64,000 bases of DNA from Ditylenchus dipsaci (taxonomy: Eukaryota > Nematoda > Chromadorea > Rhabditida > Anguinidae). Shown here in pieces: positions 22,981 through 33,782 of this stretch. The stretch is taken from contig SADC01000217.1 in NCBI GenBank assembly GCA_004194705.1, forward strand, positions 1 through 64,000. The letters run 5' to 3'. Position numbers and translations under genes: made by a program. Under the pieces are notes generated by a model, which had not been told where the DNA came from, did not search any database, and saw only the letters and a program-made list of their open reading frames with translations. Positions within the stretch are counted from its first letter, which is position 1, and the number at the start of each line of letters is the position of its first letter.

Positions 22981-24408
22981 CCTAAATGGGACCCCATGGT
23001 TACTCAAGGGTACTGTGGTAAATGATAACAATTGATGACCACTTTTAGGTATTCCCTGACTACTCGAGGTTGAAAAATAATGAAAAGATCCGAATTACAT
23101 ATCGAAATCGTTTTTGGATTCTACGCAAAAATTGCATCTAGAAATGACCAAAACCGAAAAAAAATTTTACTTTCAACTTTCACAAAAATCGGACCACCTA
23201 TTTCAACCCACCGGTGTGCAACACTTGTTGCAACACTTTCGTTGCAATTGAACGGTTTTTTGTAAAGAATATCGAGCGAAATGTTTTTTTTTGACAAGTG
23301 CTCGAATAAAGATAAATTTAACCTTACTTACAAATTCACAAATATTTTTTGATTTCCCACAAAAATCAAACAATCATTTTCATTATCTTTTAAAATTTTA
23401 AAAGATCGTTTCGTCTAATATTTTTTAGAAGTCTGTATTGGTTTTCGGCATTATTTGTTTCGAAAAGCGCGAGTTTCGAAAATTTCCGTTTTCGGCATTT
23501 GGCGTTTTCGGCAACTTCGCTTTTCGGGAGCGACATTGGAAATTTTCCGTTTTAGGCAAATTGAGTTCATAAATTTGAGTTTTTACGGAAAATGACAATC
23601 GAAATTTGAGCTTTTTGAAGAAATGAGTTCGGAAAAGCCACCAATTTTTTCACTAAAAATTTTAAGTTTTAAATAGTGATCAAGTTGATTATGGTGATTT
23701 AATTGACCATGATCAACATGATAACCATAATCAACATATCATCTATGATTACTAATTGACGGTTAACAGAATTATTATGATTATCATAATCATCATGTGA
23801 ATATAAAATATAAACAAATTTTGGTGAAAAAATCGGTTTTAAATTTAACAATAATTTTTGAATTTGAAGAGCTTTTTTATAAGTAACTCGACTATGGTGA
23901 TCACGGATCCGTCAAAAAAAACTGTCCACCATTGCAAAAACCAAAATTTTATAACCGGAAGTCTATGTGATTATCTTGCATCTGCAGACAGTTTTTTTTG
24001 ACGTATTAATGCTCAGCATAGTCGAGTTACTTATAAAAGAGCTCTTCAAATTCAAGGATCATTGTTAAGCACTTGGGTTGTTGTTGAGCACTTGGGTTTT
24101 TTTCATATATATTTTTAGTGTTTTTTATGTTATTTTCTCGAAGAAAAAGTCATTTTTTTCAACTTTTTTCGCCAAAATTTGAATTTTTGCTTTTAGATAT
24201 CAAGGTAAATGACTGTGTTTAGGGTATCTTCCACCTGTATACTACCAAAGTACCCAAACCACCTGGATAGTACCAAAACCACCTGAATAGTGTCCAAATC
24301 ATTCAAAATAGTGCTCACTGCATCCAGACAGGCTCTAACCACTCATGGTACCTAAACCACCTGGATACTGCTCCAACCATCTAAATGGTACCCCAAACCC
24401 TGTAGGTA

Positions 24409-24715
24409 CTACCAAGTGGTCGTCCACTTGGAGCAATTTTTTTTACTTGTTTGGGTTCTGAAACCTGTTTTCTGGACTGATTCGGACACGCTGAAGATGG
24501 TTTGATAATAGTGAAATAAGGTTTTGTATGGTTTTTTTTCGAGTATCGGGATACAATTGATTTTACCAAAACTCGCTTTTACCAAAACTCAAAAAATACC
24601 TGAGAAAACGGCATTTTACCTCCATCAAATCACCTTCAGCGTGCCCGAATCAATCCAGAAAACAGATCTTGGAGCCTGAAAAATTAAAAATTTTTGCTCC
24701 TAGTGACGACCACTT
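24409..24715. mobile_element. palindromic repeat family C, copy 2
   Basis: Same arms as copy 1, flanked outside by the short palindrome CCAAGTGGTCGTCCACTTGG, part of which (AGTGACGACCACTTGG) recurs at the right end. Confidence 0.6.
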
Positions 24716-25483
24716 GGTTTGGTTGGACTTAAAAATTTAAATTCCCGCATAAATTTCTCAAAACCGAGGTTGATGGTTCGAACCCTTATGGGTGCAAAGC
24801 CTATTTCACACCTTTCGCATCGACATTACCGAGGATATTTGGCCGCTTCGCGGCCAAAGACCAACACACTCCTCATTGCAATGGATTGAGGTGAAAAAAA
24901 TCAAGGGAATCGAAAAAGGTAGGCTCAGAGAAAAATACTTAGCACTTGGGGGTGCACTTGGGGTTTTACGCTATCCCACTAGGCCACCAATGCTATTGAA
25001 TGAAAGAAGTTTTTTTATTACTTATTCTCCGCAGGGCACTCAACTAAAATTTATTTTGAAATAATTCTCGTTTGAATTGACTTGGTACCGCCTTTCAAAA
25101 TATTTCCATCGGCGGCGAGCATGCCCTTTAAAAGCTAACGAAACTCAAAAGCAATGTACTTAACGTATCACACTCGACTAACGAAACTGAACAACAACAT
25201 GCTCAACGTAAGCACTCGATGCTCAATCGAAATCTTTGCACGCTAATGATATTTAACGACAATTACAATTTTTGCGCGCATCGGCATTATCGATCTTATT
25301 TCTGTGAGCAGTTACCCTACGTCCGCATCCGCATTTTTAGTGTTGACAATGCATCCTTTATGCGGTCTGCATGCAGACGGCTTCCGGATGCTTTCAAAAT
25401 TTGAATTATTTTTTGGTATTGACGCCGATATTATTACCTCGAGATACTATTTTTTTTTACTTTATTCGTCTGATACTTGCTTT

Positions 25484-25891
25484 CTGACCAGGGAACCTTC
25501 AGAAGTGTTTTTTTTTTCAACGACTTCATTGACAGATTTTTTTGAAGATTCTTATAGAGCAACCCGAAGTTATATAACAAAGTGCTGCTGACACCTCCAG
25601 GTCTTTTGTAAAATTGCGGAGAACGGGTTACCTAAAGTTGCCGAAAAACCATGATACGGGTATCATGGTTTTTAGCCCACTTTTGAATCTGTCTATACTC
25701 CCACCTTCGAATCTGCCTGCGTATCATGGTTTTTCGGCAACTTTGGGTACCCCGTTCTCCGCAATTTTACAAAAGACCTGGAGGTATCAGCAGCACTTTG
25801 TTATATAACTTCGGGATGCTCTACAAGAATCTTCAAAAAATCTGTCAATAATGTCGTTGAAAAAAAACACTTCTAAAGGCTCCCTGGTGAG
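25484..25891. repeat. palindromic element, 0.4 kb
   Basis: The left arm from CTGACCAGGGAACCTTCAGA pairs with the right arm ending GGCTCCCTGGTGAG. The arms also share the blocks ACAAAGTGCTGCTGA / TCAGCAGCACTTTGT, and the centre repeats CCATGATACGGGTATCATGG. Non-coding. Confidence 0.6.
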
Positions 25892-25960
25892 ACTTTAGAA
25901 TAGTTATAATTAAAAATTAAAGAATGGTGTGCCGTCTTACCCTATATTTACACTTATGTA

Positions 25961-26250
25961 GGGTTGTCGAGCTTTTTCGAGCTTTCGAGCCGTAAAAAAA
26001 GCTCGAAAAAGCTCGAAATTGAGAGCAGTTGTTGGAAGTAATTTTTCTTCTTGCTCGTAAATATTTTTTGATAGGAAGAATATTCAGACCTTTTTGACTG
26101 ATCAATGTGCAAAAATCTAGTCACTAACATAAATAGATGACCGAGATATAAGCGTTTTCATTTCGAGCTTTTTTCGAGCCGCCAATTTCGAGCTTCGAAG
26201 GCTCGAAGCTCGAAAAAAGCTCGAAAGCTCGAAATTCGGATCGAACGCAG
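25961..26250. mobile_element. element end(s) with GAGCTTTTTTCGAGC arrays
   Basis: GGGTTGTCGAGC is followed by overlapping palindromic words GCTCGAAAAAGCTCGAAA; a second array at 26160-26245 mirrors it. A related array with the end GGACAACCC lies at 51397-51531. This suggests a hAT-like family whose subterminal repeat is itself palindromic. Confidence 0.45.
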
Positions 26251-26839
26251 TTAACATAACGTATAATGCCAATAAGTTTATACGCGCCAATTCAAATTTA
26301 ACAACTATATTTTGTATTTCTTTGTTGTTTTAAGGTTACAGGTTCGAATCCTGGTGGTAGCAGACATTATTTTTTCTTGAATAATAGTCAAAACCCGTTT
26401 TTTGAGACCATTTAGCCTCAGGTGGGTAGGAAAACCCCTGATACCCCCTCCGCCTAAGTGGGTATCCACCTACATAAACCGAAATTTTGGATTTAGCTGA
26501 AAATTTTCAAAAATAATTTCACCGTGTTCTGAACCGTGTCCTGAACACGGTTTGATAATGCTAAAACAGCGATTTGACTTGCACGAAGCCCGGTTCTGGA
26601 GTAGTTTACCGTAGGGTGTCCAAATGGTGTTCAGGTTTTTGTACCTAGCTATCGGTACTCAGGTGAAAGTGCATGGGTAGTAGTACCCAATGCTCAGCTG
26701 GTTCAAGTGAAACACCTCAATAATGTATCCACCTCAAGAATGTGTATAGGTATTATAGAAATGTCTAGCTATCGGTACTCAAATAGAAGTGCCTAGGGAG
26801 TAGTACCCAGGTAGTGGTACCCAAATTTTCAAAAAAAAA

Positions 26840-27060
26840 ATACTTCTTCAGGTTCCTAAACCTTTTTTCTAGACTAACTCGGGCATGCTGAAGATGGTTT
26901 GATAGTAGTAAAATGCCGTTTTGTAAAGTATTTTTGAGTTTTGTTAAAATCAGTTATTTGCCTATACTCAAAAAATATAATACAAAACCTTTTTTTACTG
27001 CTATCAAAGCATCTTCAGGATGATTAAATTAGTCCTGAAAAAGGTTTTGGATCATGAAAA
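26840..27060. mobile_element. palindromic repeat family C, copy 3
   Basis: Has the family C arms (TCGGGCATGCTGAAGATGG, GCTATCAAAGCATCTTCAGG). It is adjacent to the large inverted repeat that hosts hAT element 1. Confidence 0.55.
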
Positions 27061-27849
27061 TGTTTTAAAAAATTCGACCCTAGTAGCGAATACCCCCCCC
27101 CCCCCAACAATTTTTTTCCAAAATCAGGTTTAAACCATTTCTAAGTAATCTTATGCGCTAAAACGATTAAAAAGGTGTTTTCAGGCCTTTTCCAGTGTTT
27201 CCAAAATGAAAAATGAAAATGAAAAATGAAAATTTTTTAAATGAAAAATGAAAATTTTTTAAAATGAAAATGAGAATGAAAAATGAAAATCGAATGAAAA
27301 TTTTCATTTTCATTTTCCATGATGAAATGAAAATGAAAATTTTCATTTTCATCAAATGAAAATGAGAATTTTCAGTGAAAATGAAATTTTCAGTGAAAAT
27401 TCTCATTTTTCATTTCATCAATCTATCATTTCCGTTTCCTGTTTTCCATTCTTAATTCTAATGTTGCGGATAGTACCTTGGTACCAGATAACATCTCGGA
27501 CACTGTTTAAGCTATAATTTTGTTACGAATTGTTAACAATCTGTTAACAAGATGTATGGATCTATGCTAATTACACGCAGCTTTTATAAGGCTTTTTCAC
27601 TGACAGTTAATTGTTAACTTAAAAAGGGCAAACCTAGATGAGATAATTCACTCCATGACAATATTTCACACCGGACACGGACACAATTTCGTTGGACCGC
27701 CCTTGCGCAAAGACGCATATTTCAATCGAACTCCTTAATTCTTACATTTTTATTGAAATCATCTATAACGTTTTACTTCGGCAAAATCAAGTAACAAATT
27801 CAACACACACTACCATTACAATACACTACAAGTTGAGCATTAAGCAAAT

Positions 27850-30508
27850 CAAAATTTGTCCGATTTCTGTTTCACTAGAAGCCAAACCAGCCTGTGAGAA
27901 TACTCTTCAATGGGAGCGCTAGTTGCCGGAACCGTGAGTACTTCAAGAGCTAACACGCTAGAGAATGCCATTCCTGAATGTGAAAACTTCTTTTCTAGCT
28001 ACGTCAGGATATTTATATGTACTTACCGAGGACAGACAATTACACCAATACCTGATCGGATCGAGAGCATCGCCACCACTGCTTCCTGCTCCTTGTACAA
28101 TGTGAAGGACGTTAAGAATCCAAGATTTAGTACGACTGCTTCTTCCCTCTGTGCGTCTCCTGTTACCCTGCGCTTCAGAATTCAGCTGGGAGATGAATTT
28201 GTCCAGCGTATCATTCAACAAAGCACTGGTCCCTGGCATGCTCTTTGCGAGTAGTTGTTGTTGATCAGACGGAAGCTAAAAATACAAATCAGAAATCCAG
28301 TAAATAACAGAGAGGATACCAGTTGTCTGATCCATTCGGCTGCTTTTTCTAAATCATTTTCTTGCAGAGATGAAGAGGTTCGCGGATCCATTGCGCAAGC
28401 CAGCAAAAACGTCGGATCGAAGTTAACTCGGTTGAAGTTCAGCATGTTCGTGAAGCGCTCATTCAAATTTATCTGCATCTTCTTGATCATCTCATAGAAA
28501 TCCAACGGCAAAGTTCTCTGAAAAAGTGTATGAATGTAGAATTTTTCATTAAAAAATACCTTTGATTCATCCAGCGAAAGTTTCAGAGCACGTGTATAAA
28601 TAAGACAACGCGATATAGTTACAAAATTTTCTCCCTGTATTCGTCTCAAACATTCTGGAAAAGAGCTGCATAGCTTGCAATATGATTTAGGTACTGAAAA
28701 ATTGTGTAAGCCGTAACGTTGGACGACAAAAGCAAACCTCTATCTGTTCTTCTGTTGGGAGTGCCCATCCCTTTCTCTCAGCAATTGGCCGCATGAACTC
28801 TTTCAATTTGAGGAATCCTTGAATCACACTAAAGACAGAGCCCCAACGAGTAAGACGGAAAAAGGAGCGACTTCTTTGAAACAGCAGACAATTCCTGGAA
28901 TATTTGTTAAAGAAATGCAGGAAGATGAACACCTACTTCTTTTGCCTGTTGCGAATGCTTGAATTTTCTCGTGACCTTGCACATGGCTTTGAAGTCTTCA
29001 GTGCCGAATATTGATTCCTTGAACAGATCCAAAAGCACAAGCTGCAGTGAATGTGCGTAACATGCAATCCTCTGCGGAAAAGTGGACCTTCAAAATAATA
29101 GATGAAAAAATGAAAATAGATAGGCAGACGTACAAAAGAATGCTTTCATCTGGAGCTTCTGAGAAATTTGCAAACCCTTAGCAATAGTCATCGTCGTCAC
29201 TCTCGTCTTCCAAAGGGTCTTCAAACTCGTTAGGCACTAAAACATCCAATTTCAAAGCACTTACAGCATTTCACCCAAATAGGTAACTTACATTCCAAAA
29301 GATCGGTGAATGCAGCGACCATGTTGCTGCCATTGTCTGTGACCACTTTGAAGACTTGTGAAAGGTCTAGTCCATAATTATGCAGTAGCTCCTTAACCTT
29401 TGCCAGAACCAAGTCACTTGTGTGCGAAAAACCTTGAAGGTTGACCAGTCCCAAGACGCCTTTTGTAATTTGGAGTCGCTAACGTAATGCAATGTCACCA
29501 GTGTTCTCAATAATCAGAGGCAGAATAGAAAGTCAGAATGAAAATTTAAAAATTCTGACAGTCAGAAGCGCGGGAAATTTTTCTGACTGTCAGAAATGAG
29601 AGTCAGAAAAAAAAATCGATCAATCACGCTGCTTTTTCCCTGTCTGATCGTCATTTCTGAGAGTCAGAAAGAGTCTGACCGTCAGAATAATTTCCGCGCT
29701 TTCTGACTGTCAGAATTTTGAATTTCATTCTGACTTTCTATTCTGCCTCTGACTATTGAGAACACTGAATGTCACACCTTGAACTTTAGAATTATATTCG
29801 TAAAAGAAAAATAGAAGCAGACCCAAGTAAGCTTTCCTCATCGAAGCATCGGTCCATATGTCTGCTGTAATCGACGGCCGGCTTATCAATCCACTGAATC
29901 GAAGCTTCATCAGCTTTTTAGTCGCGTCTAATCGATTCATCAGCCTGCTTTTCAATGTACTATGGCTTTTGGGCAGCTAAAAGTAGCATCTTTGTTTTAA
30001 ACAATTGCATGACTAAGAAAATATGAGACAAACTTTGAAATTTCTACTCATGAGGTTAACGAATTCTCTCATTGCAGGGTGCAGTATACATTTTATTGAC
30101 ATTGACGAATAGCCAGCACACTTGAGAAAGCATGATTAATTCTTTCAGTTCTGAAGAGCGAAAATTTCGAAGGCATAAAGTATGCCAAAAAGAGACCTGC
30201 TTAGAATAAGACAACTTGGAGACGTCACATCAAATCTACTGGTAATTTCATCGTCTGGGTGCTTCGTTTCCAATGATATTTCAGAGTCGTAGCCGTAGCA
30301 CTCTCAAGCTTGTATTCCTGATAAAATAAATGTTGTCAGACAAGGGCATGAAGAGTGTACCTTTTTTGCAAGTTATACACCGAAGGTATAAGACATCATT
30401 CTTCGATAGTTCTTCGAACCTGCTCCAAATCGGATTCATACGCTTTCTTTTCACGGTCGGAGTCGATGAATCAGCTGTTGAAGAACTGTTTTCAGTTGTC
30501 TGTGACAT
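27850..30508 (-). pseudogene. hAT transposase 1, disrupted
   Basis: Starts at ATG 30508 with a BED-type zinc finger (WSRFEEL..., CITC, then TLKYHWKR after a splice). Next come SITADIWTD and AYLGL at about 29880-29800, VTDNGSNMVAAFTD at about 29350, TRWGS at about 28850, and the C-terminal dimerisation region with DPIRYW, TVPATSAPIE at about 27910. A 269-bp MITE is inserted right after GVT (29499-29767). A shift just after SAPIE puts the expected AGLASSE continuation in another frame. The BED splice junction also lacks an open continuation. The protein is thus a relic; hAT transposases normally run 600-700 residues and the pieces fit that length. Confidence 0.85.
29499..29767. mobile_element. 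hAT-type MITE, copy 2, nested in transposase 1
   Basis: Same family as 6658-6929: ends CAGTGTTCTCAATAATCAG and CTGACTATTGAGAACACTG. The exact 8-bp duplication AATGTCAC flanks it at 29491-29498 and 29768-29775. Removing one duplication and the element restores continuity of the transposase locally. Confidence 0.9.
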
Positions 30509-30839
30509 CTTGATACTAACTGAAACAGGAGATGGTCAAAAGAAGTTGAAAACAACTTACAAAAAACCACATAAATACCAACGTGACAGAAGGACAAATT
30601 TTCAGTGAAAATTTCATTTTTCACTGAAAATTATCCTTTTTCATTTGATGAAAATTTCATTTTCATTTTCATTTTCCTCTTTCAAAATGAAAATTTTTCA
30701 TTCAATGAAAATGAAAATGAAAATTTCATTTTCATTCAAATTTTCACTGAAATTTTCATTTTTCATCGTATTTTCATTTTCATTTTGGAAACACTGGCCT
30801 TTTCTGACCTAAAAAGTTGATTTTTGAGGAAATTTTTTT

Positions 30840-31250
30840 TTGACCAAAATTCGACTTTTTGCCTTGGGGGACCAAGGAAAACCACCCTTTTTAGGGTATT
30901 CTACCCCGTTTTGTCACTGGAGCTAGGCAAAAATAGTCTCTATATGTATTTTATGATCAAAGAGTCTTGCTCGGAATTATGTCTAAGGTACGTGGGTGTG
31001 CGCATTTCTAACCAACCAAGCAACCAAGCCCCCGAAGGGGGCGTAGGGGGCTTGGTTGCTTGGGTTGAGATGCGCACACCCACGTACCTTAGACGCAAAT
31101 CACTCGAAAGTGACTCTGGATGCATGAAAAAAACATGCATACCAGAGTTTCTTTATGCGGTAGGCCGCAGCTAACAAAACTATGTTCAAATCCTATCTTT
31201 TTAGGACTCTAGTACCATTTTCGGTGGTTTACCTTGGTCCCCCAAGGCAA
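30840..31250. repeat. hairpin-bearing repeat, copy 2
   Basis: GTCTAAGGTACGTGGGTGTG pairs with CACACCCACGTACCTTAGAC; inside, GCTTGGTTGCTTGG-type blocks pair again around CCCCCGAAGGGGGC. Outer blocks CCTTGGGGGACCAAGG and CCTTGGTCCCCCAAGG are themselves inverted. It forms the centre of the large inverted repeat that hosts hAT 1. Confidence 0.6.
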
Positions 31251-31599
31251 AAAGTCGAATTTTGGTCAATTTTTTTTTCCCGAAAATCAACTTTTTTAGG
31301 TCAAACACCTTTTTATCGTTTTCAGCGCATAATGATTACTTAGAAATGGTTAAAACCTGATTTTCAAAAAAAAATTTTGGGGGGGGGGGGGTATTCGTTA
31401 CTAGCGCCAAAAATTAGATCCAAGTGGTCGACCACTTAGTTTTGTTGTATCCAGGTAGTCGTACCAGGTTGGGGAATTCAGGTAGTTTAGTGGTACTCGC
31501 ATAGTAATTTTTCGTCTTGTAAAGTACTTTTAAAGTTTAAAACGTTTTTCTATGATCCAACCTCAGTTCTTCTAGATAATCCGTGCACCGACCGAGCCA

Positions 31600-31830
31600 A
31601 GTGTTCGTCCACTTGGATCAAAACTTTTTTTTCACGTTTTTTGTTCCATAAACTGTTTTCTGGACTAATGCTGAAGATGTTTCGATAATAGTAAAATAAG
31701 GTTTTGTATTATTTTTTTGAGTATTGGGAAATAATTGATTTTACCAAAACTCGAAAATACCTTACAAACGGCATTTTACCACTATCAAACCATCTTCAGC
31801 ACGCCCGAGTTATTCCAGAAAACAGTTTTG
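31600..31830. mobile_element. palindromic repeat family C, copy 4
   Basis: Family C arms again (CTGTTTTCTGGACTAATGC, CTATCAAACCATCTTCAGCA), with a short deletion in the left arm. The region 31831-32248 that follows contains decayed pieces of the same family and no gene. Confidence 0.55.
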
Positions 31831-32248
31831 GAGCCTGAAGGAAAGAAAAAATTTAATTTTTTCTGATCCAAGTAAACAATCACCACTGTTATTAGCTGTA
31901 ATTTAAGGGATTTTACGAAAACTCGAAAAATAACCCATGAAACGGCATTTTACTAATATCAAACCAGCTTTAGAATGCTTGAAACATTCAGAAAACAGGT
32001 TTTCAAACCTGAAACATAAAAAATTGCATCAAATGGACGATTACTTGGTTTACTTGGTGCATGGATTATCCAGCAGAACTACGGTTGGATTATAAAAATA
32101 TGAAAATAGTACGAGTTCTTCGTAAGACAAAAAATGTTAATTTGAAAAATTTTGTGGGCAAATTCACCTTGGGGGATTCACCGGAGGATGAAACAATGGA
32201 AAGGGAATTTACCAGAAGGGAATTTGCCGCGAGGCAATTTACAGCCGC

Positions 32249-32487
32249 TTAAAAGGGCATGATCGTGCCCGATGGGGAGAAAAGCGCGAACCAGCAGTTA
32301 TTTTCTTCTTCTCGATAAATTTTTACATTCGTTCTCGTCTAGATTTTTAAGTTTTCTGTCTAGTTTTGAAAAGCAGTATGAGGTCATCTATATTAGATTC
32401 AACGCAGAACGAGTGAAAAATGGGACGATTCGAAAAAATTCGAAAAAACTGCTGGTTCGCGCCTTAACGCTCGGCATGCCCCTTTAA
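32249..32487. mobile_element. MITE family D (AAAGGGGCATGCC ends), copy 1
   Basis: Ends TTAAAAGGGCATGATCGTGC and GCATGCCCCTTTAA, with inner GCGAACCAGCAGTTATTTTC / AACTGCTGGTTCGCGCC arms. Other copies at 40489-40732 and 56665-56904; part of one at 42655-42761. Confidence 0.6.
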
Positions 32488-32973
32488 TCATCTTAGCTGA
32501 CTCTATGAAGTGTTTCACAACAAAGAAATACAAATATAGTTAGTAAATTTGAATTGGCGCGTATAAACTTGGCATTATACGTTATGTTAGGTGCGTAGGC
32601 GTTTAGGCAATTTTTGGACAAATGTCCCAAATTGCCTAAACGCCTTATCATAATGCCAAGGATTTTAAATTTTTAAATTTATTATTACTTTTTATATAGT
32701 CGGGTGTATTTTTTCCTATTGAGCTCTTCTTTTTTTTGGCTCTCGATGTGTACTTCAAGTTTATGTCGGCTCTAGGTGGGTGTGAACCTTATCGCGAGGT
32801 CCAAATATTCTGTTTGATCCTTTTTGATCTCGACAAAACATATTAAGAACATCAGGGCTGCAATACATTCCAAATGGGCTGACAACCGATTTGATTAACT
32901 TTTTAATTTTTTTGCCCGACTCTTACCGTAGGCGTTTAGGCAATTTTGAACAAATGTCCATTCGACGAATGTC

Positions 32974-33223
32974 CCGTATTTCCTGTAATAACTCACCCGA
33001 GTGAGTTATTTTTAGATCCTCGAAAATCGGAAAATTTTGAACTCAATTCGAGACTTTCCGTGCTCAACCAAAATCTGAAAGTGGAATCGGTAGAGCTTGC
33101 GAAAGTTAAGAAAACGCAACAAACAGCTTTGAAAAACATTTTCTGCCGGCTGGGATATGAGTCAACAAAGTTGAGGGGGGGGGTGAGTTATTAGAGCAGG
33201 GTGAGTTATTAGAGAAAATACGG
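32974..33223. mobile_element. pogo/Tigger-linked MITE, copy D
   Basis: CCGTATTTCCTGTAATAAC at the left and GTTATTAGAGAAAATACGG at the right. The interior has the family block GAATCGGTAGAGCTTGCGAA and a run of G near 33175. TA follows the right end; the left flank is TC, perhaps mutated. Confidence 0.7.
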
Positions 33224-33414
33224 TATATGGTGCATGTTGATTGACGCTGTTTCTTACTCCTTAGATATTGGCTCACCCAATGAGGAAAATATGTGATTTA
33301 ACAACTGAGAAACATAAGACTAAAAAACATGAGAGTAATATTTTAGACGGATATGAATTAGACAGCTTTCACTTGTTATACTGCAGCTTGAAGTACGCAT
33401 CGACATCTTCGGTT

Positions 33415-33486
33415 TCACTTCCTTGTTTTTAGCTGCTGCAACTTCTCGACCACATCAGTGTTAGTCCAGGAAAATTCTTTCATCTG
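33415..33486 (-). CDS. possible terminal exon of an unidentified gene
   Basis: On the - strand a TTTATTCAG acceptor is followed by an open stretch that reads MKEFSWTNTDVVEKLQQLKT and ends at a stop after about 22 codons. The composition and acceptor look like a last exon. No upstream partner exon could be found among the repeats at 33500-34900, so this is weak. Confidence 0.2.
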   Translation of the reverse strand, partial: QMKEFSWTNTDVVEKLQQLKTRK

Positions 33487-33782
33487 AATAAAGCAAAAAA
33501 ATGTAAAAGGAAATCAAAAACTTTTTTAGATTAAAAAACTTTAAAAATAAAAAGAGGAGCTTTAAAAATACACCCGACTATGGAAAAAGTAAAAAATGAT
33601 TTTAAAAATTTGAAATCCTTGGCGTTATGTTAAGGCGTTTAGGCAATTTTTGACAAATGTCCAAAAATTTCCTAAACGCTCCTATGCCGTTATGTTAACT
33701 GAGTTCGGATCCGAACCAACGGATCATTGTGCACGTAGGGTCATTGTGTACATTGCGTTAGACTTTATTTTGTCTTCTGTTG

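Larger units (their letters stand above)
27193..30796 (-). mobile_element. hAT transposon 1, complete but inactivated
   Basis: Termini CAGTGTTTCCAAAATGAAAA and TTTTCATTTTGGAAACACTG, flanked by an exact 8-bp duplication GCCTTTTC (27185-27192 and 30797-30804), the hAT hallmark. Both ends carry some 200 bp of AAAATGAAAA-type words that also pair with each other (27203-27415, 30600-30790). The transposase is on the - strand and is interrupted. The element sits inside one arm of an older inverted repeat (27065-31415). Confidence 0.9.

Noticed and set aside
27167..27406. - strand ORF of 79 codons (FHLMKMKIFIFISS...)
   Set aside because: It is a translation of the AAAATG subterminal array of hAT 1; the mirrored array at 30605-30820 gives a similar meaningless ORF.
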